Source: Brevundimonas vesicularis
GTDB lineage: Bacteria > Pseudomonadota > Alphaproteobacteria > Caulobacterales > Caulobacteraceae
NCBI RefSeq assembly: GCF_014204545.1
Contig: NZ_JACHLJ010000002.1
Span: forward strand, 434,001 to 498,000
Length of the DNA: 64,000 nt
Direction of reading: 5' to 3'
The position numbers and the translations under genes are program-made. Below, piece by piece: positions 7,811-15,928 of this stretch (position 1 is its first letter; each line of letters opens with the position of its first letter). Below the pieces are notes generated by a model that did not search any database, was not told the DNA's origin, and worked only from the letters and a program-made list of their open reading frames with translations.

Positions 7811-8044
7811 ATGGATATTCGCGCTTTGGTGGGCCGCAACGTCCGCCGCGCGCGGATCGAACAAGGCCTCACACAGGAAGAGTTGGCGGACCGCGCCAAC
7901 ACCAGCCAGTTCTACATCTCCAGCCTGGAAGCCGGTCGGCGTAATCCGACGGTGGAGACGGTGCATGCCCTGGCGATCGCCCTTGGCCTTAGCGATTGGC
8001 TGACCTTGTTGCGCCCCGACGGCGAGCGCGCCGGCGGCGCCTAG
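7811..8044 (+). CDS. XRE-family transcriptional regulator
   Basis: A 77-residue single-domain Cro/C1-type helix-turn-helix protein. The region VGRNVRRARIEQGLTQEELA followed by DRANTSQFYISSLEAGRRNP gives the canonical helices, with the recognition helix around SQFYISSLEAG. It probably represses the divergent lipoprotein gene and itself through the palindrome at 7760-7778. Its stop codon TAG shares the palindrome CTAG with the stop of the convergent gene. It also resembles restriction-modification controller proteins in size, but it is not next to a methylase. Confidence 0.85.
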   Translation: MDIRALVGRNVRRARIEQGLTQEELADRANTSQFYISSLEAGRRNPTVETVHALAIALGLSDWLTLLRPDGERAGGA

Positions 8045-8397
8045 GTGATCAACCGTCCGGTCGCTGCGCCCTGGCGCTGGTAGGTCCAGAGGGACCGATC
8101 CGCACGGAACCATCGGTCTATTTCAACCGGCAGCCCCAGCCGTCCCCGAACCGCCGCCAGTTCGTGCAGATCAACGTCGCCCACCTCCACGAACCCCTGT
8201 CCGAGGTCCGCAACGCCGAAAGCCAACCGTCCTTCAGGGCAGGCCGCAGCGATCAGCCAGGTCGCCCCAGCGTCAGGCGTGAACACCTTGACCACCGGCT
8301 CTGGATCAAACGCCCCGCCTGTCTCTCGCGCCGCTTCCATGGCGGCCCAGTTCTTATGAAGACGCGCCAGTTGGCGCACAGTGAAGCGCAAGCTCAC
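8041..8397 (-). CDS. DUF2958-like protein
   Basis: A 118-residue protein. The stretch FDPEPVVKVFTPDAGATWLI, followed by LAFGVADLGQGFVEVGDV and RGRLGLPVEIDRWF, is characteristic of the DUF2958 family, commonly encoded on conjugative plasmids and integrative elements. No biochemical role is established. The GTG start at 8397 overlaps the upstream stop (GTGA), which fits a coupled operon; the frame is open further upstream but that part overlaps the neighbour. It is the last gene of a three-gene operon with an unknown protein and a PGN_0703-like nuclease. Confidence 0.7.
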   Translation of the reverse strand: MSLRFTVRQLARLHKNWAAMEAARETGGAFDPEPVVKVFTPDAGATWLIAAACPEGRLAFGVADLGQGFVEVGDVDLHELAAVRGRLGLPVEIDRWFRADRSLWTYQRQGAATGRLIT

Positions 8398-9257
8398 GCA
8401 GGCTCCGAGGGTTGTCGCGAGGCGGACTGAACGTGACGCTGGTTCTGACGCTGCAGCAGGCGGCGAGCGATCAGCTCCAGAAGGGCGGTAGGGCTCGAGG
8501 CGCACACGGCGCCCTGCGCCTGCGCCCCGACGTCAGGCCGTCGCAGGCTCCCGTCGAAGGCGGCAATGAGCATGGCGGTGAGAATGAAGGCCGGACGGCT
8601 CGCCTGGACCCCGCTTAGCGCCTCAAATGCGATTGGCAAGGCGATGTCGGCCAGCGCAAGCGATCGGGCTTGACCCACCGCGGCGACGAGGTCGCGTGGG
8701 TCGTCAATCGGCAGACTCTGACCGTCGCAGACGGCGGCGACACGCGCGTCTCCCGCCCAGGCCAACGGCTGCAAGACGGTATCGCGGCTTTCGCCTGATA
8801 GCGCGCGACGCAGGAAGATGCTGAAGACTTCTAGGGCTTCAGCCTGGTCGCTTGGGCAGTTGAACAGCTGCGCCATTTGGGCGACGTCGAACTGAGCGGC
8901 GCGGCGATCCGTACGATGAAGCAAGGCCAGGGGCGCAAGACCCGCTACCCACTCGGCGGGCGCCTCGACCATGGCGCGCGCCACGCCATTGCGCCCGCCG
9001 ACCACCGCCAGTCGGGGTCGACCGACGCGGGCTGCCCAGTCGCCCAGCAGGCGTCGTAGAAGGTCCGATCGGTCAAACTCACCGAGGTCGATCAGACTGC
9101 GTCCAAGATGAACCAGGATGGCCTCAGCGGTTGGCCAGGCCCTTTGAGCGTCCTTGCGGCATCGCGCCTCACGCGCGGCCAGCTCGGCGCAGACCATCAT
9201 CGCCTTACCCCGATCCAGGATCGGATCGGGGGCGACGAACAGGAAGCCAGTGCTCAT
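8394..9257 (-). CDS. Unknown protein in nuclease operon
   Basis: A 287-residue protein that I do not recognise. It is Ala/Leu-rich and largely helical, starting MSTGFLFVAPDPILDRGKAM. Mid-protein segments include RLAVVGGRNGVARAMV and LQPLAWAGDARVAAVCDGQS, with no clear catalytic motif, signal or membrane span. The ATG at 9257 overlaps the stop of the upstream nuclease gene by one base (TGATG), and its stop overlaps the next GTG. Tight coupling on both sides suggests a partner of the PGN_0703-like nuclease, possibly a subunit or an immunity or regulatory protein. Confidence 0.7.
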   Translation of the reverse strand: MSTGFLFVAPDPILDRGKAMMVCAELAAREARCRKDAQRAWPTAEAILVHLGRSLIDLGEFDRSDLLRRLLGDWAARVGRPRLAVVGGRNGVARAMVEAPAEWVAGLAPLALLHRTDRRAAQFDVAQMAQLFNCPSDQAEALEVFSIFLRRALSGESRDTVLQPLAWAGDARVAAVCDGQSLPIDDPRDLVAAVGQARSLALADIALPIAFEALSGVQASRPAFILTAMLIAAFDGSLRRPDVGAQAQGAVCASSPTALLELIARRLLQRQNQRHVQSASRQPSEPA

Positions 9258-10222
9258 CAGATGAGTGCGTGGATGGGCGAGAAGTCGACGTAGCGGATGG
9301 TCAGAAGCCGGGCCATCTCTGGGGCGCCGGCCAGCGCCAAGGCGGCGATGGCGTCTTCCAGCGGAAGGTTGATGAAGTCGGCCTTGCCCGTCTGCGGCGG
9401 CGCGAGTTGCTTCTGGTAGAGGCTGAGCGCCCGCTGCACCTGGTCGTTCAGGCGCGGCGCGATGACCACGACCTTGCCTTCGTCATAGAGGCCAGCGTCG
9501 ATCATGGACTGCGCCAGAAGATGAAGGCGCCACATCTGCTGCACAGGATTGCGGCGAAGGGCGGGATTGTTCGGGTCGACGAAGAGCTCGCTGGTGACCG
9601 ACAGATCGTCATAGCGCTCGCGCATGCGAGGCTCCGGCTCGCCGGCGGTCTCGGAGTATTTGATTTCGATGGCGATGAAGACCTTGCGGCCGTCTTCCAG
9701 GCGCAGAACGATGAACCCGTCGAATGCGGTGGCGTCGTCGGTGAAGGTCCGATCGCCGCGACCCGGCGAGTGCTCGAACGTCACCGCGCAGACGCGACCT
9801 TCATATTCCGGGGCGATCTCGCGGATAAAGGCCTCGGCCAGGTCCCGGTCGAGTTTCAACGGTCCGAGCAGGTTCAGCGCCAGGGGCGTGGAGGACAGAA
9901 GGTTTTCATAGAGGCGCTTCTCCTCGAACATGGCGCCCGGTTCGCGGTAGGCGAGCTCTCGCCGCGCCAGACGATGAACCTCCTTCGAAAGGAAGTTGGC
10001 GCCCGCAGCGCCGTCGTAGCTGCCCACCAGGTGGCCCATCTTTCGTTTGCGGCCCGAGGTCGAGGTGTAGGCGCCCAGCGTCCAGCCTGCGGCCTCACGA
10101 TGAAGCGCCTGAAGGAGGCGGGCGCAGGCCCTGAAGCGGCTGTCAGCGGGGAAGTGAACCTTGTGCGCCTTGAGAAGCGCTTCAGGCACCAGGGGGATAC
10201 GGTCGGCGGGAAAGAGGTCCAA
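9257..10222 (-). CDS. PGN_0703-like PD-(D/E)XK restriction endonuclease
   Basis: A 321-residue putative nuclease. The core has a PD-(D/E)XK arrangement: TAFDGFIVLRLEDGRK supplies the acidic residue and strand, then FIAIEIKYSE gives the ExK. The conserved elements LYENLLSSTPLALNLLG and VTFEHSPGR upstream match what I know of the PGN_0703 family of putative restriction endonucleases. It is first in a three-gene operon and is followed by an unknown gene and a DUF2958-like gene, all coupled. No methyltransferase lies in the operon, so it may be a modification-dependent or stand-alone defence nuclease. Confidence 0.72.
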   Translation of the reverse strand: MDLFPADRIPLVPEALLKAHKVHFPADSRFRACARLLQALHREAAGWTLGAYTSTSGRKRKMGHLVGSYDGAAGANFLSKEVHRLARRELAYREPGAMFEEKRLYENLLSSTPLALNLLGPLKLDRDLAEAFIREIAPEYEGRVCAVTFEHSPGRGDRTFTDDATAFDGFIVLRLEDGRKVFIAIEIKYSETAGEPEPRMRERYDDLSVTSELFVDPNNPALRRNPVQQMWRLHLLAQSMIDAGLYDEGKVVVIAPRLNDQVQRALSLYQKQLAPPQTGKADFINLPLEDAIAALALAGAPEMARLLTIRYVDFSPIHALI

Positions 10223-10687
10223 GGAAGGCTCTCAGCTGCATGGATGATGCAGAGAGATTCACTAGTCTAGCGAACTAGATGACCGTCACTTCCAATCCAA
10301 TATTCCCCGGCGCGCCGGCAAGCCTAGAAGGGTAAGGCAGAGAAGGAGGGAAGGGAAGGCATCACGCCTTGCAAAGGGTGGTAGGGAGGATTGGAAAGGA
10401 GGAGGAAGAGGAGGAGGAGACGGAAGGGGTTTTTATATAATAGTCCTTCGCCCATCGCTTTTTCAGTCCAATCGACGCCGACTGGTCCAGCCTTAAGCGG
10501 GTCTGGGCGCCAAGTTTGGATGTAAGTCCAAGTCCCTGCCCTATCCCCAGCATGCGAAGCCTCGCACCGAGGCGAACAAACAAAGAACTGGACGATATGG
10601 CGCCAGTCCGCCAACGTGCCCAAATGTGCGAATCTCGCCCGCCAATCGATTGCGCGCGCTCAAATTTGGTAAGTGTTGGAGACCTTC
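10223..10687. other. Intergenic region with polypurine tract; divergent promoters
   Basis: There are 465 bases between two divergent genes. Positions 10330-10436 are strikingly purine-rich on the plus strand, with GGAGGAAGAGGAGGAGGAG-type repeats at about 10400-10425, interrupted by one small ATCACGCC segment. The tract ends in GGGGTTTTTATATAATAG, which could hold a promoter. Minus-strand frames exist (10324-10623) but their composition follows the tract and I see no family. The ATG of the methylase at 10688 has a GGAG ribosome site. No RNA gene is recognised. Confidence 0.5.
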
Positions 10688-11851
10688 ATGGCCGCGTCCG
10701 GCGTCGCCCCGTCCTTCTATGAATTCTTCGCGGGCGGCGGCATGGCGCGTGCGGGCTTGGGCAAGAACTGGACCTGCCTATTCGCCAATGACTTCGATGC
10801 GAAGAAGGGTTTTGCCTACCAAGCCAACTGGGGCACCGGCGGAGAGCTGACCGTCGGCGACATTCGCGCCTTGGAAGCGAGGCAACTCCCTGGGTATCCA
10901 GGGTTGGTCTGGGGGAGTTTCCCCTGCCAGGATCTTTCACTAGCAGGCGTTGGCAAGGGCCTGGCCGGTGAACGTTCAGGCACCTTCTATGCCTTTTGGG
11001 ATATTGTTCGCGGACTGGCCGCTGACGGACGCGCACCGGCCATGGTCGCTGTTGAGAACGTCTGCGGAGCCCTGACCTCTCATGGCGGAGCGGACTTCCA
11101 GGCGATCTGTAAGACTTACGCTGACGCCGGCTATCGGTTCGGCGCCCTTGTGATCAATGCGGACCTCTTCGTCCCGCAATCCCGCCCCCGGCTCTTTGTC
11201 ATCGGCGTGCGCGCAGATTTGGAAATAGCGCCCGAGCTGCTCTCGCCCGAGCCGATCGACCCTTTCCACACCCGCGCTTTGAACAAGGCGGTCTCCAACC
11301 TTCCGGCGGACGTCGCCGACAAACTCGTCTGGTGGAATGTCCCCACGCCTGAGCGGCGGGCTAGCACCTTCGCCGACATCATCGAAGACAATCCCGACAG
11401 CGTATCCTGGCACAATCAGGCCGAGACCAAGAAGCTTCTGGACATGATGTCGCCGTTGAACTTGGCCAAGGTGGAGGCGGCTAAGCGAGCCGGCCGTCGG
11501 ATGGTTGGCGGCATCTATCGCCGGACCCGTTTTGACGAGAATGGACAGAAGGTGCAGCGCGCCGAGGTTCGTTTCGACGACATTGCTGGCTGCCTTCGCA
11601 CTCCCGCGGGCGGCTCCAGTCGGCAGATCATCATGGTCGTAGACGGCCACCGAGTACGCTCGCGCCTGATCTCCTCGCGCGAGACCGCCCGTCTGATGGG
11701 TTTGAGCGACAACTATGTCCTGCCCAGCCGCTACAACGAGGCCTATCACTTGACCGGCGACGGCGTCGCTGCGCCGGTGGTCCGCCATTTGGCGCAGCAC
11801 GTGTTCGAGCCCCTGCTGGACGCAGCCAGCACCCTGCGTAAGGTCGCATAG
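10688..11851 (+). CDS. dcm: DNA (cytosine-5)-methyltransferase
   Basis: A 387-residue C5 methyltransferase that flips and methylates cytosine using S-adenosylmethionine. Motif I is FYEFFAGGGMARAGL. Motif IV is GSFPCQDLS, with the nucleophile Cys80. Motif VI is ENVCG and motif VIII is QSRPRLFVIG. The C-terminal motifs IX-X are represented by RLMGLSDNYVLP and GDGVAAPVVRHLA. The set is complete, so the enzyme should be active. The GIY-YIG nuclease gene starts five bases after its stop; together they form a type II restriction-modification pair. The recognition sequence cannot be read from the protein. The ATG at 10688 is preferred over a GTG 15 bases upstream. Confidence 0.93.
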   Translation: MAASGVAPSFYEFFAGGGMARAGLGKNWTCLFANDFDAKKGFAYQANWGTGGELTVGDIRALEARQLPGYPGLVWGSFPCQDLSLAGVGKGLAGERSGTFYAFWDIVRGLAADGRAPAMVAVENVCGALTSHGGADFQAICKTYADAGYRFGALVINADLFVPQSRPRLFVIGVRADLEIAPELLSPEPIDPFHTRALNKAVSNLPADVADKLVWWNVPTPERRASTFADIIEDNPDSVSWHNQAETKKLLDMMSPLNLAKVEAAKRAGRRMVGGIYRRTRFDENGQKVQRAEVRFDDIAGCLRTPAGGSSRQIIMVVDGHRVRSRLISSRETARLMGLSDNYVLPSRYNEAYHLTGDGVAAPVVRHLAQHVFEPLLDAASTLRKVA

Positions 11852-11856
11852 ACCCA

Positions 11857-12582
11857 ATGGCTGCTGGCGCTAGGGACAGAGACGCCTCTCAGCTTCCGCC
11901 GTTTGAAACGGAGGATCTGCGCGCCAACCTGGCCGCCTTTCTGGATACGCCCTTTGACGATCCCGCAGGCCATACGGTCCGGGTCGGCAACTACAAATGG
12001 GGCGTCTACGCTTTCTTCGATTACGACGGCGAGCCGATCTATGTGGGCCAGACGAATGAGATGCTGCGCACGCGCATCCGTCGGCATCTGACCAACCAAC
12101 GTACCGACGCCGTCGCCATGTCGGTGCTGGATCCGTTCGAGGTCTATGAGATCGAGGTCTGGCCCCTACCTGAACTCCAAACGGTTGGAGGCAAGGACGT
12201 GGACGCCAGACAGCGCCTGGACGCGCTGGAGCGCCTGATCACCGAGCAGGCCGTAGAGCGCTCCGCCTTCAAGGCCATCCTCAACGAGAAGGACCCGCCC
12301 CCGGGGCTCCTGGCGGTCGAGCCACCGCCCTCACTGCGCGGCCGCATCGTCTCCGATCGTGTCTATGAGCTGCGCTCCCATCCGGACTTCCGCATCGCAC
12401 GGCGCGCACTGATCATCTCGCGCCTGGCGCAGGTGATTTCCGAGCGGAAGGTCCAGGGAGGTCTTCGCCGCGTCCTCCAGACCCAGGCGCGACGCCTTCA
12501 ATGGCTGGCCGAGCGCCGCTATGAGGCGCTCGGCGGCGAAGCCTCCGTCGAACGTGAATCCGCCGCAGACACCGACGCCTAG
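11857..12582 (+). CDS. GIY-YIG restriction endonuclease (type II partner of the methylase)
   Basis: A 241-residue protein with an N-terminal GIY-YIG nuclease domain: GVY at residues 49-51, IYVGQT starting at 61, then LRTRIRRHL with the catalytic arginine candidate. A glutamate-rich helix follows at RLDALERLITEQ. The C-terminal part is helical and basic and may recognise DNA. Known enzymes of this fold paired with C5 methylases include the Eco29kI/Cfr42I group, so the same role is inferred here. It starts five bases after the methyltransferase stop and is surely cotranscribed. Confidence 0.82.
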   Translation: MAAGARDRDASQLPPFETEDLRANLAAFLDTPFDDPAGHTVRVGNYKWGVYAFFDYDGEPIYVGQTNEMLRTRIRRHLTNQRTDAVAMSVLDPFEVYEIEVWPLPELQTVGGKDVDARQRLDALERLITEQAVERSAFKAILNEKDPPPGLLAVEPPPSLRGRIVSDRVYELRSHPDFRIARRALIISRLAQVISERKVQGGLRRVLQTQARRLQWLAERRYEALGGEASVERESAADTDA

Positions 12583-12593
12583 CGCACCTTCCA

Positions 12594-13310
12594 CTAGCTC
12601 GTTGGCGTCTGCAGCTCCACGGGCGCGGTGATGAAGTCCAAGAAGGCATTGCCGATTGCGGTGGTGCGCGAGCTCTGAACACCGTTGCCGGTCATCATGG
12701 CTTTCAGACCTCCGCTGATCAGCCCTTCCCTCTCGAGGTCGGAGTTGAGACGGTCGAGCAGCTCGGGCTGGGCCGCCAGGTCCGGATGGCTTTTGACGAT
12801 CACGCCGTGGACCGAGCCCATGTAAACGCTCGAGGCTTCACGGGCGTAAGCCGCATCCGCCATCGGGTTCCTCATGAGGGCAAGTAGCTTTAGGTGGCCT
12901 TCAGAGAAACGAGCGATGTAGTCCATGAACGCGCCGCTCAAAATCTCGTCAAGCCGGACGCCTGCCGCAATGTTCAGGACCGTATTGCGAAGCGCCTCGC
13001 GCTTGCGCTCCCCGTGAGAGAGCACTGCTTCCTGGGTCGCTCTGGCCGCGGCAGACACGAAGATCGGATCCTCGGCGAGGCTTTCAGGCGTGACGCCTTC
13101 GACCTGTTCAATCAGCAGATTGAGCGCCATTCCAAGCTCAGCCGTCCAGGCTTCTTGCCGCCGGCGTAACGGATCGCCGACGGCTTTCTCCAGGAGCTCC
13201 TGAGCGGCGCCTCCGGCCATCGGAATGGCTCCCAGCGCAACCTTCATCACGCTGTAGCCAAACTCCCCACCGTCACGCGTCGGCATCGGCGGAACTGCTT
13301 TATGGGTCAT
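12594..13310 (-). CDS. Helical protein of unknown function, last gene of the DUF3883/MBL/DUF4062 operon
   Basis: A 238-residue protein starting MTHKAVPPMPTRDGG after a clear GGAGGT ribosome site (13316-13320). A short hydrophobic glycine-rich segment (VALGAIPMAGGAAQELL) comes first. A long helical domain with QEAVLSHGERKREAL and FSEGHLKLLALMRNP follows, and the end is TTAIGNAFLDFIT. Proteins of this general build occur in defence loci as possible effectors or membrane-linked partners, but I cannot name a family. The frame is open far upstream of the chosen ATG. It lies 76 bases after the DUF4062 gene, on the same strand. Confidence 0.7.
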   Translation of the reverse strand: MTHKAVPPMPTRDGGEFGYSVMKVALGAIPMAGGAAQELLEKAVGDPLRRRQEAWTAELGMALNLLIEQVEGVTPESLAEDPIFVSAAARATQEAVLSHGERKREALRNTVLNIAAGVRLDEILSGAFMDYIARFSEGHLKLLALMRNPMADAAYAREASSVYMGSVHGVIVKSHPDLAAQPELLDRLNSDLEREGLISGGLKAMMTGNGVQSSRTTAIGNAFLDFITAPVELQTPTS

Positions 13311-13386
13311 GTGTACCTCCGGCTCTGAAGGTAGGCGCCCTACCCGACTAAAGCGGTCGCACAGATCCTGAGGCCGCGCTTTTCTC

Positions 13387-14529
13387 CTAGCCTGCCGCCC
13401 GCTCGGCATAGATGGCTTTAGCGATACGTTTGCGCGCTTCAGCCCTCGCAGCGAGCACGCCCCCTTCACCCGTCTGCTCCAACCAAGCGATGAAGCGCTG
13501 CAACGCCAGCCGGGTCAGGGCGTCATCTCTGCAGTTCTCGAGGAGAACGAACTGCACCTTCTGCACCTCATCAGCGACGTAGATGCCGAAGGGCGCCGCG
13601 ACGATCGCTGCATCAGGAAATCCGAGCAGCGTCGCCGCCTGGGTCTCAGTGGCGGTTCGGTTGCACCCGATGAGGTGAACTGGACCAGCAGCGCCGGCCA
13701 TCGCCGCCACGTGCTCATGATCTCGCAGGAACGGGCGACCGACCATCTCGCGAGCAGCACCGATGCTCATGGCACCTGGGACCGCATGCACAGCGAAGAA
13801 AACTGAGACGCCTTCAATCTGTCTGGTGAACGTCCGAGCGCCGACCTTCTCGCCTCCGTTCTGCACGATCGATGCGCCAAGGGTGTCGGCAATCCGATCG
13901 GCGCGGGCTCTATAATCGAGCTTGCTCCATTCTAGCGCTTCGCCCAGGTGGAAACGGCTTCCACGAGAGTCCTGGCCGCCAAGGCTGACAAGCTGCGTAA
14001 CGGCATGAAGCAGCGTCTGACTGGCCTCATCGAAGAGGGCTTCCGGGCTCAAGGCGCGGGCAGTGAAGTCGCCTGACTTAGCGACCTCGTCTCGGAACCG
14101 TTTGTCCGGCTTGCGATCACAGGCCTTCAAGTCTTCATCGCTGCCGAGCTGAATCAGGTGAACCTTGCCGGGCGCGCTGTGCCGTCCCCGTTGCCATTCA
14201 CCGTGACAGATCCCCAGATCCCCCTCGCCCAACGTCCAGCCAGCGTTACCATTGAAAAGCACCAACAGAATGTCGCAGGCGTCGACCTGCGCCATGCAGG
14301 TGTCCCAACTGTCCTGCGTGGCCAGAGCGGGCGCATCTTCATTGATCCAGACATCAAACAGCTGCTGATCAAAGAGACGCACGTTCTCGATCCGCTCTTT
14401 GAGCTGGCGTCGCGTATCAGTCAGAGAGACGTTACCTCCAGCCGGAAACGCGTCGTTGCAGCGGCTGGACACCATCACCTTTATCCGGCGGATGGCGCTA
14501 CGGCCTTTCTTGGATCGCGGCTTCGCCAC
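13387..14529 (-). CDS. DUF4062-domain protein (TIR-like fold candidate)
   Basis: A protein of about 380 residues. The N-terminal 170 residues match the DUF4062 pattern: IKVMVSSRCNDAFP, then TRRQLKERIENVRLFDQQLF, VWINEDAPA and ACDILLVLFNGNAGW, followed by HGEWQ. DUF4062 is related to TIR/STIR-like domains found in bacterial signalling and defence proteins. The C-terminal half is not recognised; it includes VHLIGCNRTATETQAATLLG and a helical end. A GTG at 14529 is chosen as start; a TTG at 14577 in the same frame is possible. It is the third gene of a minus-strand operon. Whether it is a sensor or an NAD-consuming effector is open. Confidence 0.72.
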   Translation of the reverse strand: MAKPRSKKGRSAIRRIKVMVSSRCNDAFPAGGNVSLTDTRRQLKERIENVRLFDQQLFDVWINEDAPALATQDSWDTCMAQVDACDILLVLFNGNAGWTLGEGDLGICHGEWQRGRHSAPGKVHLIQLGSDEDLKACDRKPDKRFRDEVAKSGDFTARALSPEALFDEASQTLLHAVTQLVSLGGQDSRGSRFHLGEALEWSKLDYRARADRIADTLGASIVQNGGEKVGARTFTRQIEGVSVFFAVHAVPGAMSIGAAREMVGRPFLRDHEHVAAMAGAAGPVHLIGCNRTATETQAATLLGFPDAAIVAAPFGIYVADEVQKVQFVLLENCRDDALTRLALQRFIAWLEQTGEGGVLAARAEARKRIAKAIYAERAAG

Positions 14530-14638
14530 TGGCCTACCCCTCAAGAACGGCCCTGAGACGATCCCAGAGCTCTTCAAAAATCGATTAGCGGCCCCTTCGG
14601 GCGGGGCTCGCGAAGCCTAGCGAATACGAGTGATCAGA

Positions 14639-15889
14639 TCAGGGAAGATACCGGCAACCGCGGGAGACTGATTTGTGCGTTGCTGTTCGCTCGAGGCTCC
14701 AAGCCGCGTGAGCGGTCAACGCTGTTGCCGATGGATGCCCGTAGGTATTGCCGTCACCATAAGAGACAGCAGCTCTCGCTGCCCCCGTGGGGCTCGGTAC
14801 GGGTCCCGCAAAGGTCGCGCCATGGTGGGCGACAACAAGCCCCGAATAGACGTTGCTCGTCCCCAGGGCGGCTATCGCATGTTGGTAGTCCGCATCCCCG
14901 GTCATCAGAACCCAGTCTTCCGTGCCATCTTTGGCGCGCACGCGAGCTTCAAGGGCGAGTCCGGTTTGGTTCTTGTTGCCCGCTGGTCCGGCGCAAACGG
15001 CGAGACGCCCCCAGCCGCCGGCTCCAAAAGTTACGGGTCCGCCCGTAAGGCCTTGTAACAGCCCCCATGAGTTCAGCTGCGCTGCAACGCGGCTCGCGCC
15101 CGGCCCAAGCGTCTGAACAGGCGTGAACCACGGCACGTGCTGAAGCCTAGGAAACACATAGTAACCGTGCAGGTGGTCCCAATCCCAATGAGAGAGCACC
15201 ACCGGCGCCCATAGATTGGCGACCGTAGTCGTCGCTGGGGCGGTGCTCCCGTTAAAGCTCACTGGCCAACCCGCATCAAAATGCAAGCTAGGGCGGTTGT
15301 ACTCGTCCCGCAGGGTGACGAAGCCGGCCTGACCCACGTCGCGCACCTGCACCGTGGACGGTTGCTTCGGCCACCCGCAGACGAACACCCCGGAAACATG
15401 AATGATCGCGTCTTGAGGAAACACACCGCCGTTGATGGCCTTCTGTGCTCGTTTCTTCCGCTTGGCGACACTTGCTCCGACAGAGTGCAAGGGCGGGTCG
15501 CCATCTTCGCCCACCCACTCGATGTCGCCGACGTAGCCCTTTGACCCGATCGTGTAGCCGCCCTGAGTTAGCTGGGCGTGCTCGGCTCGCATCCGCCGGT
15601 CCCCGTCCTCTTCGAAAAGCGTAAGACGAAACCAGCCCCCCGGCTCCAGAGGCCTCCCATCAATCTCATGGTTCTTGGGCACTTCGACCCTGAGCAACCC
15701 GAACGGATCGACTTTATCTCTATTGAGAAAGAGCGCGCTCAGATCCTCATCGACAATGTCTTCGTCGATCCCGTCGAGTTCGACAGACACCAGAGGCGAA
15801 GCGCCGTCTTCGAGCGGATCTTGGCGATAGACGCGCGCGATCATCGTGCGCGTTGGAAAACGACCGTCGTCGAGAATCTTCCCCTCCAT
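14639..15889 (-). CDS. MBL-fold metallo-hydrolase of unknown substrate
   Basis: A 416-residue protein. About 225 N-terminal residues are not recognised and are rich in Asp, Glu and Gly. A metallo-beta-lactamase fold follows: VVLSHWDWDHLHGYY gives the metal-binding HxxDH-type motif at about residues 232-238, LMTGDAD provides another ligand, and VVAHHGATF a further His. This arrangement is common in ComEC-like and nuclease or phosphodiesterase MBL proteins. The ATG is at 15889, 39 bases after the DUF3883 gene, so they are probably one operon. The stop is at 14639. The N-terminal extension may recognise a partner or nucleic acid. Confidence 0.75.
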   Translation of the reverse strand: MEGKILDDGRFPTRTMIARVYRQDPLEDGASPLVSVELDGIDEDIVDEDLSALFLNRDKVDPFGLLRVEVPKNHEIDGRPLEPGGWFRLTLFEEDGDRRMRAEHAQLTQGGYTIGSKGYVGDIEWVGEDGDPPLHSVGASVAKRKKRAQKAINGGVFPQDAIIHVSGVFVCGWPKQPSTVQVRDVGQAGFVTLRDEYNRPSLHFDAGWPVSFNGSTAPATTTVANLWAPVVLSHWDWDHLHGYYVFPRLQHVPWFTPVQTLGPGASRVAAQLNSWGLLQGLTGGPVTFGAGGWGRLAVCAGPAGNKNQTGLALEARVRAKDGTEDWVLMTGDADYQHAIAALGTSNVYSGLVVAHHGATFAGPVPSPTGAARAAVSYGDGNTYGHPSATALTAHAAWSLERTATHKSVSRGCRYLP

Positions 15890-15928
15890 AAGAAACTAGC
15901 GCCCCCAAGATCCGCACTTACTGAACCC

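Noticed and set aside
10324..10623. Minus-strand frames in the polypurine region
   Set aside because: Their low-complexity Ser/Leu ends come from the purine tract; no start signal or family.
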